Part shown: positions 45,075-53,775 of the stretch, in pieces | Layout of the letters: every line of letters begins with the position of its first letter | Position numbering within the stretch: the stretch's first letter is position 1 | Source of the DNA: Microbulbifer sp. MI-G | GTDB lineage: Bacteria; Pseudomonadota; Gammaproteobacteria; Pseudomonadales; Cellvibrionaceae | DNA length: 64,000 bases | Reading direction: 5' to 3' | NCBI RefSeq assembly: GCF_030440425.1 | Contig: NZ_CP098023.1 | Span: 1,291,501-1,355,500 of the forward strand | The notes under the pieces: model-generated | What the model saw: the letters and a program-made list of their open reading frames with translations, nothing else | The model's database searches: none | Told to the model about the DNA's origin: nothing | Made by a program: the position numbers and the translations under genes

Positions 45075-45078
45075 CTAG
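44304..45078 (+). pseudogene. Broken IS5-family transposase
   Basis: Homology to the IS5 transposase runs the whole length but is interrupted repeatedly. There is a TAG after LLPV (where the intact copy has LLPLQRGN), a frame change near IYKS/RANRW, a small duplication around GATGCGATGC that ends the frame with a TAG, and a TAG in place of the Tyr of KAYEG. Catalytic motifs can still be read piecemeal (QVSLDSTIVK; RNEFEYLFRQLKGFRRIF). It cannot make a working protein. Confidence 0.9.
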
Positions 45079-45273
45079 AACAACGCCATCCGCACGCTTT
45101 TATGCACTGGAGAGAACAAGCAGGGTGGAATGATGAAAGCAGTATAACTCGAAAGTGTCAACTACAGTTCTGCGTGGATTGCAGATTAAAGTCCACCTGC
45201 CTACTCATCCGTTTGTGCGTACTGAAGCTGGGTCATATAGTCATCTTTTTTTTCCATAAAACGGCAATATTAA

Positions 45274-46314
45274 TCAAGCTAACGGGTCGGCATCTGCGTC
45301 GTAGGGCAGTTCCTGAATTTCCAGGATTCGGCCGTCTTTGAGTCGCAGGGTTTCGCCGGCGGCTACTTTGGCGGTGGTGAGCACAGCGAGAAGCTGTATT
45401 CCATCCTGACTGTGGCAGGCCTCCACCAGGTTGCCGATGCTCTGCTTGCCTTCTCCGTAGATTTCCATTCCGCTGGCCGGGAGATCGCCGCCAGTGCATT
45501 TTGCCCGATAGAGGCGGCGCTTTGTTGCGCCGCGGTATTGCATACGGGCCACCACCTCCTGGCCTGTATAACAGCCTTTTTTGAAGCTCACACCACCGAG
45601 TAGATGCAGGTTGGTCATCTGCGGAATAAACATTCCCGAAGTGGCGGCATTGATCTGAGGGATACCGGCATCAATTTGTCCTTTTTGCCAGAGGTCATAG
45701 CCGGTTACTTCGCATAGTGGGGCGAGCGTTTGCCAGAGCTGCTGCGCCTTGGTGACTGGCACCAGCAGGGCCAGTTGGCATTCATTGACTGACTGGGCGA
45801 TACAGCGCTCACCTGCAAAATCAAAGGCCACAACCGCACCGGTGGCAGGTGCGCTGCAGCCAAGCAGTCGCGCGGCGCGCTCCGCTGCATCCTGGCCCTG
45901 TAAGCCGAGCCAGAGGGATTTTTCGCTGATATCTTGCAATTGCGTATTAAAGAAAACGGCGTACTTGGCCAGTGCCTGTTGTGCAATAGGCCCAAGGTCC
46001 CGCAGGAGCCGAAAAATAAACCTGCTCGGGGACACTTTCAGGGCGCTAAAGGTGCTGATTATACGGCCCTTGGGATTGCAGTGGGCGCCTAGGGTGCTGT
46101 GCCCATCAGGCAGGTTCACCAGGTCGCAGGTGATCTGACCCTGCAGAAATTTTTGGCTGTCGGGGCCGTGGATGGAGATGGCGCCGATGGGGCTGAGATC
46201 AATCAGGTGCAGACCCTGTGGGTCGTCACTGCTGGTAAGAGGAAAATGGGCCTTCTCGCCCTCCCAGATGGCACCTTGGCCACTAAGGAAATCCTGCCAT
46301 TGTTGCCGGTCCAT
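45274..46314 (-). CDS. ygfZ: YgfZ/GcvT-fold iron-sulfur cluster assembly factor
   Basis: YgfZ is a tetrahydrofolate-binding protein that supports iron-sulfur enzymes such as MiaB. The 346-residue protein has the family motif KGCYTGQEVVARMQYRG with its essential Cys, and an N-terminal FLQGQITCDL. The ATG at 46314 is chosen for GTGGGA upstream; the frame is open further but would run across the promoter of divergent sdhE. Divergence from sdhE is common in gammaproteobacteria. Confidence 0.93.
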   Translation of the reverse strand: MDRQQWQDFLSGQGAIWEGEKAHFPLTSSDDPQGLHLIDLSPIGAISIHGPDSQKFLQGQITCDLVNLPDGHSTLGAHCNPKGRIISTFSALKVSPSRFIFRLLRDLGPIAQQALAKYAVFFNTQLQDISEKSLWLGLQGQDAAERAARLLGCSAPATGAVVAFDFAGERCIAQSVNECQLALLVPVTKAQQLWQTLAPLCEVTGYDLWQKGQIDAGIPQINAATSGMFIPQMTNLHLLGGVSFKKGCYTGQEVVARMQYRGATKRRLYRAKCTGGDLPASGMEIYGEGKQSIGNLVEACHSQDGIQLLAVLTTAKVAAGETLRLKDGRILEIQELPYDADADPLA

Positions 46315-46426
46315 AGTATTCCCACCTGCGGTTGTCTGGTGGCAGTATTTGGGGGGCTTTGCGTCTTTTTCAAGTTTACTGGGTTGCGGGTATACTGCGC
46401 CCTTTATCTGGATTGGAAAGCGTCTT

Positions 46427-46672
46427 ATGGATCGCAACCGCCTGTTTTGGGCCAGTCGTCGCGGCATGTTGGAACTGGATTTGGTGTTGCTGCCATTTTT
46501 AGACAATGTTTACGATACCCTGGCACCTGCAGACCAACGGCGCTATATCCAGTTGCTGGAAGAACAGGATCAGGATCTATTCGCCTGGTGCCTGCGTCGC
46601 GAGGATCCTACTGACCCGGAGCTGCTCCGTATCGTGCAGATTATCCGTGACAACACCGGTCTGCAGGAATAG
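46427..46672 (+). CDS. sdhE: SdhE, succinate dehydrogenase FAD assembly factor
   Basis: The 81-residue protein carries the SdhE signature: FWASRRGMLELDLVLLPF (the R-R-G-M-x-E-x-D core) and LLEEQDQDLFAWCLRREDP. It assists covalent attachment of FAD to succinate dehydrogenase and fumarate reductase. The ATG at 46427 has GGAAAG upstream, and a TATACT at 46391-46396 may be the -10 element. It overlaps ygfX downstream. Confidence 0.95.
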   Translation: MDRNRLFWASRRGMLELDLVLLPFLDNVYDTLAPADQRRYIQLLEEQDQDLFAWCLRREDPTDPELLRIVQIIRDNTGLQE

Positions 46673-47099
46673 GCGCTCTCCAGGTCACTTTGAACGCTGC
46701 GCGCGTTTGAGCTGCGTTGTCGTTGCCTCCCCTCTGTTGTTGTTGCTTTTGCTTCTGGTTGCCCTGCAAGCGGTACTGTTACTGTGGCTCTGCGATTTGC
46801 CCCCTTGGCTGTTCTGGACTGCAATGCCGTGGGTATGTCTTTACGTCGCCTGGGAAAAGCGCCGTCTGGAGCGTATGACGGGAAGGTTATCGACCCGAGA
46901 GCGCCGCTGGTATTGGCGGGCAAGAGGGGAGGAAGTGCGGGAGTTCGGCTTATGTGGTGAACTGGTGCTGTGGCGCTGGCTGCTTGTGATCAATGGCCGG
47001 GATTGGTATGGCAGGCGGGTGTGCCTGGTGTTGGCACGAGATGCATTACACGCCGACGACTGGCGCAGATTACAGGTAGCACTGCGTTATTCCCGCTAG
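46647..47099 (+). CDS. ygfX: YgfX-like inner-membrane protein
   Basis: The roughly 150-residue protein has two adjacent hydrophobic segments (about 24-42 and 46-60) and a basic C-terminal part ending LARDALHADDWRRLQVALRYSR, typical of YgfX. YgfX is usually encoded with SdhE and in E. coli has been described as a toxin affecting cell shape. The GTG at 46647 is chosen because homologous sequence (FERCARLS) lies before the next start; it overlaps sdhE by 26 bp. A TTG at 46707 is an alternative. Confidence 0.75.
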   Translation: MTTPVCRNRRSPGHFERCARLSCVVVASPLLLLLLLLVALQAVLLLWLCDLPPWLFWTAMPWVCLYVAWEKRRLERMTGRLSTRERRWYWRARGEEVREFGLCGELVLWRWLLVINGRDWYGRRVCLVLARDALHADDWRRLQVALRYSR

Positions 47100-47114
47100 A
47101 AGTGGCGCCCACTT
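47100..47114. terminator. Small hairpin between convergent ygfX and nadB
   Basis: AAGTGG and CCACTT form a 6-bp stem with a CGC loop in the 25-bp gap between the two convergent genes. It could act in both directions but has no T-tract. Confidence 0.4.
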
Positions 47115-47124
47115 GTCTATGGGA

Positions 47125-48732
47125 TTAAATAAACTGCCGTTGGTTGGCGAAGTTCTCCGGAACCAGAATCGTATCCATAGCGAGCTCCCGCAGCTTCGGA
47201 TAATCCAGCGAGTAGTGCAGGCCCCGGCTCTCCCTGCGCTCCAGTGCGGAGCGGATAATCAGCTCGGAAACCAAAGCGAGATTGCGCAGTTCTACCAGGT
47301 CGTTAGTGATTCGGTAGTTGGCATAGAATTCACGAATTTCCCGTTGTAACAGTTTTACGCGGTGCTGGGCGCGGAGCAGGCGTTTGCGTGTGCGCACGAT
47401 TCCCACATAGTCCCACATAAAACGGCGCAGTTCGTCCCAGTTATGGGAAATCACCACGTCCTCGTCCGAGTCTGTGACTCGCGAAGCATCCCAGGGTGGA
47501 GCAGGGCGGGGTGACTGTACCACCTCCAGGTGTGCGTCGATGTGTCTGGCGGCGGAGCGGGCATACACCAGGCACTCCAGCAGGGAGTTGCTGGCCAGGC
47601 GGTTGGCGCCGTGTAGGCCGGTAAAGGTGGTTTCACCAATAGCGTACAGCTGGTCGAGGTCAGTGCGCCCGTAGCGGTCCACCATAATGCCACCACAGGT
47701 GTAGTGCGCCGCGGGTACCACCGGTATGGGTTCACAGGTGATGTCGATACCGTATTGAAGGCAGTTGCTGTAGACCGTGGGGAAGTGCTCGCGGACAAAA
47801 TCTGCTTCTCGGTGGGAGATATCCAGGTAGAGGCAGTCCGCGCCGAGGCGCTTCATTTCATGATCGATGGCTCGTGCGACGATATCCCGCGGCGCCAACT
47901 CGCCGCGCCTGTCAAAGCGATCCATGAAACGGCTGCCGTCCGGTAATTTCAGATAGGCACCCTCGCCGCGCAATGCCTCTGTTACCAATAGGGCCTTGGC
48001 CTTGGGGTGGTAGAGGCAGGTTGGGTGGAACTGGTTGAATTCCATATTGGCTACCCGACAACCGGCGCGCCAGGCCATGGCGATACCATCGCCGCTGGCG
48101 CCATCGGGGTTACTGGTATACAGATAGGCCTTGCTGGCGCCGCCGGTGGCGAGCACAACAGCTCTGGCCTGAAACAGCACCACCTCTCCCGAACTGCGGT
48201 CGAGTACATAGGCTCCGCCACAGCGAAAGCGGCCCTCCTGCGGGTCGGGCTGGCGGATCAGATCGACCGCCAGGTGCTGCTCGAAGCAATCGATATTGTC
48301 GCTGCCGCGCACTCGGTCAATCAAGGTGCTGTGCACCGCTCGACCGGTAGCATCGGTGCTGTGAATAATGCGGCGATAGCTGTGTCCACCCTCCTTGGTC
48401 AGGTGATAGTCACTGCCCTCGCGGGTAAAATCCACCCCTTGGTCGATCAGCCAGCGGATAGCGGCAGTGCCTCCCTCGACAGTGAAGTGTACAGATGACG
48501 GGTGGCAGAGTCCGGCACCCGCGTCTAATGTGTCTGCAATATGCGACTGCACTGAATCCGTTTTATCCAGCACTGCAGCTATGCCCCCTTGGGCAAACCA
48601 GGTGGAACCATCTTGCAACCGCTGCTTGGAAATCAGGGCAACACGGTACCGGGCTGCGAGATGCAGCGCCAGGGTGAGGCCGGCAGCACCGCTGCCGATA
48701 ACGAGAACGTCGTAGTTTACCTGGGCATTCAT
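47125..48732 (-). CDS. nadB: L-aspartate oxidase NadB
   Basis: NadB oxidises L-aspartate to iminoaspartate, the first step of NAD synthesis. The 535-residue flavoprotein has the FAD loop ([16 protein letters not shown]), [26 protein letters not shown] and the C-terminal helical region. It is related to succinate dehydrogenase flavoproteins but lacks their covalent-FAD histidine pattern. It is divergent from rpoE, an arrangement shared with E. coli. Confidence 0.96.
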   Translation of the reverse strand: MNAQVNYDVLVIGSGAAGLTLALHLAARYRVALISKQRLQDGSTWFAQGGIAAVLDKTDSVQSHIADTLDAGAGLCHPSSVHFTVEGGTAAIRWLIDQGVDFTREGSDYHLTKEGGHSYRRIIHSTDATGRAVHSTLIDRVRGSDNIDCFEQHLAVDLIRQPDPQEGRFRCGGAYVLDRSSGEVVLFQARAVVLATGGASKAYLYTSNPDGASGDGIAMAWRAGCRVANMEFNQFHPTCLYHPKAKALLVTEALRGEGAYLKLPDGSRFMDRFDRRGELAPRDIVARAIDHEMKRLGADCLYLDISHREADFVREHFPTVYSNCLQYGIDITCEPIPVVPAAHYTCGGIMVDRYGRTDLDQLYAIGETTFTGLHGANRLASNSLLECLVYARSAARHIDAHLEVVQSPRPAPPWDASRVTDSDEDVVISHNWDELRRFMWDYVGIVRTRKRLLRAQHRVKLLQREIREFYANYRITNDLVELRNLALVSELIIRSALERRESRGLHYSLDYPKLRELAMDTILVPENFANQRQFI

Positions 48733-48796
48733 AGATTTTATTTATGATCTGGGGTCGCGTAGTATAGCGCTTCTTGACTATTCGTCGATTCGACCT

Positions 48797-48826
48797 GGAA
48801 CTTATGTGCAATTGTCAGTGTCCTCA
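48797..48826 (+). promoter_or_regulatory. Putative sigma-E autoregulatory promoter of rpoE
   Basis: GGAACTT at 48797-48803 matches the sigma-E -35 consensus, and GTCCTCA begins 16 bases later, near the -10 consensus GTCTGA. It lies about 85 bp before the rpoE start, where an autoregulated promoter is expected. Confidence 0.65.
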
Positions 48827-48910
48827 ACACAGTAGAAAAAATGCCTGCGCCGGTAGCCTCTCAATAAATGGAAAAGGCCTCCGCAGTGGGGCTGTGTATG
48901 GGAGTTGGGG

Positions 48911-49525
48911 ATGACAGCGCATCAGGCGGGCGCGAGTGACCGTGAACTGGTGGAACGGGTTCAAAAGGGGGATAAACGCGCTTTTGATCTTTTAGTACTT
49001 AAATACCAACATAAGATCGTTGCGGTAGTCAGCCGGTTTATCAAGGACCACAGTGAAGTACAGGATGTTACGCAAGAAGCTTTTATCAAAGCCTACCGGG
49101 CGCTGGCCAATTTCCGGGGGGAGAGTGCCTTTTACACATGGATGTATCGGATTGCGATTAACACTGCCAAGAACCACTTGGTGTCCCGCAGCCGCCGTCC
49201 ACCGTCCTTTGATGTGGATTTGGAGGACGCAGAATTCTACTCGGGTGCCGATTTGCTCCGGGATAACGAGACACCGGAAAACCAGATGTTTCGCGACCAA
49301 TTGGAAACGGCGGTACATGGCGCCATTCGCGCACTGCCAGAGGACCTGCGCTCAGCAGTTACCCTGAGGGAGCTGGAGGGATTGAGCTACGAGGAAATTG
49401 CCGAGGTGATGGGATGTCCGGTGGGCACGGTACGCTCGAGAATATTCCGTGCCCGGGAGGCAATAGACCGGACAGTCCAGGCTGTAATGGCGGGGGAGCC
49501 GGAAACACTGGGTGACAGAGGCTGA
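48911..49525 (+). CDS. rpoE: Extracytoplasmic stress sigma factor RpoE (AlgU)
   Basis: This sigma factor directs the envelope-stress response. Region 2 contains GDKRAFDLLVLKYQHKI, VQDVTQEAFIKAYRAL and FYTWMYRIAINTAKN. Region 4 contains ALPEDLRSAVTLRELEGLSYEEIAEVMGCPVGTVRSRI. The 204-residue protein aligns throughout with E. coli RpoE. The ATG at 48911 has GGAG 6 bases upstream; a TTG two codons earlier is possible. rseA, rseB and rseC homologues follow. Confidence 0.97.
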   Translation: MTAHQAGASDRELVERVQKGDKRAFDLLVLKYQHKIVAVVSRFIKDHSEVQDVTQEAFIKAYRALANFRGESAFYTWMYRIAINTAKNHLVSRSRRPPSFDVDLEDAEFYSGADLLRDNETPENQMFRDQLETAVHGAIRALPEDLRSAVTLRELEGLSYEEIAEVMGCPVGTVRSRIFRAREAIDRTVQAVMAGEPETLGDRG

Positions 49526-49642
49526 GTTTGCGGGAAATTTTCCCAACAGGGGAAACAAAACGCCGGGAGCCCGGTCATAAATGATACTAATGAGGGTGCG
49601 TGCGGGCACCGAATAAACCATTGCACTAGAGAGAAAGCCCCT

Positions 49643-50347
49643 ATGTCCCACGGGAATCATCAGGAACGTCTCAACGAGTCGCTATCGGCGTTGATGGATG
49701 GCGAAGTCGATGAACTGGAGCTGCAGCGGATCCTGAGGGCCACAGCGGCCTCCGGAGACTTGAGTGCGTGTTGGTCACGTTATCAACTGGCGGCGAGTGT
49801 GATACGCCGCGAGCAGGTTGCTTCTGTCGACAGTGACCTGTCGGCCAGTATATCGTCGGCGATTGCTCTCGAAGCACCGCTCTCACAAACAACCGGGGAC
49901 GGCCGTATTACAGCGACCCTTGGGCTTGCTAACCACCGTTGGTGGCGCTCGCTTTCTCATGGTGCAGTGGCGGCTACTGTGGCGTTTGCCGCCATCCTCG
50001 GAGTACAACAGATTACCGGTATCCAGCAGAACACAGTGGAAGCTGTGCCGCAGCTGGCGAAGACCGAGCGTCCCGCGCAACCAGTTGTTCAATCGGCGCC
50101 GCAGCCTTCCGGTTTTTATGTGCCCGCACCCTCCACACGCTCGGTCAGCACTGCGGTTCCGCGCTTTGTACCTGAACAGCGTTCCGGTGCTGTGGGGCAG
50201 GCGGTCATTCAACAAGCACCAACACCGGAGCTGATGCGCCACCTGAATCGTGTGATGATTCAGCACTCCGAGCAGGCCGCACATATTGGCAGCCAGGGTA
50301 TGGTGCCCTTTGCCCGCGCGACCTACGGCGAACAGGTTGGAATGTAG
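49643..50347 (+). CDS. rseA: Anti-sigma-E factor RseA (MucA-like)
   Basis: The 234-residue protein has the RseA N-terminal sigma-binding domain (ERLNESLSALMDGEVDELELQRIL; CWSRYQLAASVIR), one membrane segment near 107-124 and a Pro/Ala/Gln-rich periplasmic part. It holds RpoE at the membrane until cut by DegS- and RseP-type proteases. It lies 117 bp after rpoE. Confidence 0.93.
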   Translation: MSHGNHQERLNESLSALMDGEVDELELQRILRATAASGDLSACWSRYQLAASVIRREQVASVDSDLSASISSAIALEAPLSQTTGDGRITATLGLANHRWWRSLSHGAVAATVAFAAILGVQQITGIQQNTVEAVPQLAKTERPAQPVVQSAPQPSGFYVPAPSTRSVSTAVPRFVPEQRSGAVGQAVIQQAPTPELMRHLNRVMIQHSEQAAHIGSQGMVPFARATYGEQVGM

Positions 50348-50351
50348 TGTG

Positions 50352-51467
50352 GTGAACATCGTAATGCGGGAGAGCCTTATCCGTATCGGGTGTACTCTGT
50401 TTCTGGCTTTCTCTCTGCTGCCACCGCTGTTATTGGCACAGGAGCTAGACGACACTGATGCCAACGATTCCACTACAGTAAAACTTGAAAGGCCTAGCGC
50501 GCCAGTGGTCAGTCCTTTGCCGGTCGATGCCAATGCGCCCGGTGCTATCGCAGTGGATGCCCCCACAGCGACATCCAATTCCCAAGCCAGCTCCGACTTG
50601 ACGAATACCCGCGTGTTGAACAATGAGGTCGAGCAGTGGCTCGGCAAACTCGCCCAGGCCATGAACGAGCTGGAATACAGTGGACTGGTGACTTTCGAAC
50701 ACGCCGGCCTGCTGGAGACCTTACAGGTGGTGCGCGCGGTGCGCGGTGGTGAGCAGGTGGAGCGGGTGCGCTATCTGAGCGGTGCGCCGAGGGAGCTGAT
50801 CAGCTACGGCAGTGGTGGCCACTGTGCATACGATGCTTCTCCCAGCATTAGAGCCACCCTGTTGAATGCGGCTGGCCAGCAGCAGGTACAGCGTGCCTAT
50901 CAGTTTATTCTGCGTGGCAAGGAGCGCATTGCGGATCGGGAGTCGGTGGTGATCGAAGCTAGACCGCGAGACCGTTATCGCCTGGGCCTTGTGGTCAGTT
51001 TGGATCGCGAAACCGGGCTGCCCCTGAAAAGTATGCTGGTGAGCACACAGGGACGTGTGCTGGAGCGCTACCAATTTGTTCAACTGGACTTGTCCCCGGT
51101 GAAAGACTCAGCTCTTCAGGCGGTATCCAGCCATGCACGGCGCATTGATAACCGCAACGGCTGTGATACCTCTCAGAGCCGTTGGCAGGTGCGCTGGCTG
51201 CCGGAAGGCTTCAGGGTGGTTTCCGTAAAGCCATTGCCCGATGGGGATATGATGGTATTCAGTGATGGGCTCGGTGTCTTTACCGTGTTTGTTCAACGCC
51301 TCGGCCCCGAGTTGGAGGATTTCAAGGGGCGTGCTATCCGCGGTGCCACTGTGGCTTATATGGATCGTATGGAAGTCAAGGGTGTTCCTTACACTGTAAC
51401 CGTCGTCGGTGAGATACCCGATGCCACCGCGCGCAGAGTAGCCAGCTCTATCGTTGAGAAAGGCTGA
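50352..51467 (+). CDS. rseB: RseB/MucB, periplasmic regulator of the sigma-E response
   Basis: RseB binds the periplasmic part of RseA and senses mislocalised lipopolysaccharide. The 371-residue protein has a signal peptide ending LLLAQE, a two-domain body with LAQAMNELEYSGLVTFEHAGLLETLQVVRAV, the PRDRYRLGLVVSLDRETGLPLKSML element and a C-terminal MucB/RseB domain. The GTG at 50352 is chosen for the preceding GGAATG; an ATG at 50364 also keeps the signal. The gap to rseA is 4 bp. Confidence 0.92.
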   Translation: MNIVMRESLIRIGCTLFLAFSLLPPLLLAQELDDTDANDSTTVKLERPSAPVVSPLPVDANAPGAIAVDAPTATSNSQASSDLTNTRVLNNEVEQWLGKLAQAMNELEYSGLVTFEHAGLLETLQVVRAVRGGEQVERVRYLSGAPRELISYGSGGHCAYDASPSIRATLLNAAGQQQVQRAYQFILRGKERIADRESVVIEARPRDRYRLGLVVSLDRETGLPLKSMLVSTQGRVLERYQFVQLDLSPVKDSALQAVSSHARRIDNRNGCDTSQSRWQVRWLPEGFRVVSVKPLPDGDMMVFSDGLGVFTVFVQRLGPELEDFKGRAIRGATVAYMDRMEVKGVPYTVTVVGEIPDATARRVASSIVEKG

Positions 51468-51471
51468 CGGG

Positions 51472-51924
51472 GTGCTTGAGGAGCGCGGTCGTATCGTGGC
51501 CATAGAGTCCGATGCTATCTGGGTGGTAACCTATAAGCGCGATGCTTGCAATGGTTGTGCGGCCAAACCCGGTTGCGGCACGGGCCTGCTCGGTGAGTTC
51601 TTTTCTTCATCAGCACGGCTACGAGTGGCCTTGAATGGCTTTCGCGCCGATCGGATTGCCTTGAACGATACAGCGGTAATCGGTATCGCCGGAAATGCGC
51701 TCACCAGCAGCGCCCTGCTGGTTTACCTGGTGCCACTGGTCTGCCTGATGCTGTTGGCGCTGGTAGGGGATGTCTTGTTCGCAGAGGTCGGCGCGGTGTT
51801 TGGCGCTCTGGCTGGTCTGATCGGCGGTGCGCTCAGTGTTCGTTGGTACAGCCGTCGTCAGCGCTCGAATCCTGTCTTTACCCCGGTGCTCCTGCGCATT
51901 GAGCCCGGCGGCGATCATTCCTAG
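51472..51924 (+). CDS. rseC: RseC/MucC, inner-membrane regulator
   Basis: The 150-residue protein has the cysteine cluster CNGCAAKPGCGTGLL near residue 27 and two membrane segments (about 80-95 and 102-120). RseC supports SoxR reduction and modulates the sigma-E response. The GTG at 51472 lies only 4 bp after rseB. Confidence 0.92.
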   Translation: MLEERGRIVAIESDAIWVVTYKRDACNGCAAKPGCGTGLLGEFFSSSARLRVALNGFRADRIALNDTAVIGIAGNALTSSALLVYLVPLVCLMLLALVGDVLFAEVGAVFGALAGLIGGALSVRWYSRRQRSNPVFTPVLLRIEPGGDHS

Positions 51925-51962
51925 CCTAAACTGATATTCCAAATCCTGATTGGAGATATTCC

Positions 51963-52910
51963 ATGCAGGCCCGCTGCTTTGCTGAGCGCTGGCCTCTGCG
52001 CACGGCCTTTGCGATTTCCCGCGATGTCCGCACCGAGGCCCAGTTGGTGGTGGTAGAGGTTCGTGGGGAGGGGGTAGTGGGTATTGGCGAGTGCACACCC
52101 TATGCCCGCTATGGTGAGAGCGTTGCTTCAGTTATGCAACAGCTTCGGCCCCTTTTCGCGGAGGTGGCTGCGGGGCTGGATCGCACACTTTTGCAATCGC
52201 GTTTACCCGCCGGCGCTGCTCGCAATGCCCTGGATTGTGCGCTAGCAGACTGGGAGTTTAAATGTCGCGGTGCCGTTTTCACCGGGCCAGAATCCCTGCC
52301 CAGCATGCAGACCCTGGTGATCGATGATCCCGCGGCAATGGCTGTGGCGGCGCGTAATGCCATCGCACAAGGTGCAGATACCCTGAAACTGAAGCTGGAT
52401 GATCAGCAGGTTTACCAGCGGGTGGCGGCGGTAAGAGCTGCTGTGCCCGCAGCGCAGTTGGTGATTGATGCCAACGAGGCCTGGCGGGCAGATACTCTGG
52501 TGGATCGCTGTAGTCAGTTAGAGGAATTGGGCGTGGCCATGCTGGAGCAGCCGCTGCCTGCCGGTGACGATGAATTCCTGGGCACTTTTCCCCACCCTCT
52601 GCCGATCTGTGCCGATGAGAGTTGCCATAGCCGCGAGGACCTGCCGCATCTGCTCGGGCGCTATGAAATACTCAACATCAAATTGGACAAGACCGGTGGC
52701 ATCACTGAAGCCAGGGCCCTGGCAGAGGAGGCTGAGGCACAGGGGTTCCAGTTGATGCTGGGGTGTATGCTGTGTACCTCGCGGGCCATCCGTGCGGCCT
52801 GGCCTCTGGGAGAGCGGGCGTGCTTTTTGGACCTGGATGGCCCAACCTGGTTGGCAAAGGATGTAGAGTTCCCTTTACGTTTTGGCGCCGGTCGGGTTTA
52901 CTGGTCGTAA
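51963..52910 (+). CDS. dgcA: L-Ala-D/L-Glu epimerase (enolase superfamily)
   Basis: This enzyme epimerises L-Ala-D-Glu from murein peptides so that the dipeptide can be reused. The 315-residue protein has the acid/base lysine in KLKLD, metal ligands in DANEAW, a Glu in MLEQPL, Asp/Glu in CADES, and the second lysine in NIKLDKTGG. It matches E. coli YcjG/DgcA-type proteins. It lies 38 bp after rseC on the same strand and ends overlapping mpaA by 13 bp, its usual functional partner. Confidence 0.92.
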   Translation: MQARCFAERWPLRTAFAISRDVRTEAQLVVVEVRGEGVVGIGECTPYARYGESVASVMQQLRPLFAEVAAGLDRTLLQSRLPAGAARNALDCALADWEFKCRGAVFTGPESLPSMQTLVIDDPAAMAVAARNAIAQGADTLKLKLDDQQVYQRVAAVRAAVPAAQLVIDANEAWRADTLVDRCSQLEELGVAMLEQPLPAGDDEFLGTFPHPLPICADESCHSREDLPHLLGRYEILNIKLDKTGGITEARALAEEAEAQGFQLMLGCMLCTSRAIRAAWPLGERACFLDLDGPTWLAKDVEFPLRFGAGRVYWS

Positions 52911-53602
52911 CTGATCAGTCCGACCAGGGGGTGCAGATACTTCTCGCTGGCAGCATCCGGGGAAATAGGCGGGAATTCCAAGGTGATACAGGGTAGCGCC
53001 TGTTGGGCGCACCAGGTTCCGAAGGAGCCCGGGGTTTGGTAGCCGACGTCTTTTACCAGTGGCAATTGAAACCGACTCGCCAACCAATTGCCCAGATCGC
53101 TGGTCCCGGGGTCTTCCACACAGGCCAGCGGCTCGTGTATGGATACTGCCCAGGCTGGCTGCAGCTTGGCAATCAGCTGGCAAAGCGCCCGGGTCTCGGG
53201 CTCAGAAGCCGGGCTCTGACCGGTATAGAGTTTGACATCCCGGCTGTCGGTGGCGCTGTTCCAGCGGTAGGCACTGTCACCACCACCCCAGTTTTTTGTG
53301 GCAAAGTTGCGGTTGAGATCGACACCGCGTGCATTGCAACGGGTACCGAGTTGACAGCCGTCGGGATTGACCGCCAGTATCACATGGTGGCGGAGCTGGT
53401 CTGGGGCCAAAGAGCGCAGGGCACAGGACAGAGTGACAACTGCGACGATTTCATCGCCGTGGGTGCCGGCCAAAACCAGGCCGTGTGTATTGCCGGATTG
53501 GGCGGGAAAGTATAGTAATGGGGCACCTAGTGCGCTGTGGCCGTACAGCACCCTGTCAAGGTGCAGTTGGCCGCGCTCGGGGCGCGGGCGCAGTTTGGAC
53601 AT
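52898..53602 (-). CDS. mpaA: Murein peptide amidase MpaA
   Basis: MpaA cuts the gamma-D-Glu-diaminopimelate bond in recycled murein tripeptide, providing L-Ala-D-Glu for the epimerase. The M14 zinc site is visible (His and Glu in AGTHGDEIV, a later His in SIHEPLACVED), together with NPDGCQLGTRCNARGVDLNRNF and EFPPISPDAASEKYL. The alignment with E. coli MpaA is close throughout. It is convergent with dgcA; the two are also neighbours in E. coli. Confidence 0.95.
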   Translation of the reverse strand: MSKLRPRPERGQLHLDRVLYGHSALGAPLLYFPAQSGNTHGLVLAGTHGDEIVAVVTLSCALRSLAPDQLRHHVILAVNPDGCQLGTRCNARGVDLNRNFATKNWGGGDSAYRWNSATDSRDVKLYTGQSPASEPETRALCQLIAKLQPAWAVSIHEPLACVEDPGTSDLGNWLASRFQLPLVKDVGYQTPGSFGTWCAQQALPCITLEFPPISPDAASEKYLHPLVGLISYDQ

Positions 53603-53775
53603 CGTTAACCCTTTACACAGATTTACACCCCGCAGCAGAACTTTCGTGCCTAAATCGCCACTAAATCGTTACTGATCGTCCTACAAGGGGGCCTTGATAA
53701 GCGATGGCAAGCCCTGGAGGGAACTCAAATTCCACAGGTTTCATATTAGAAGGGATCAATAAGGGTAACAAACCT

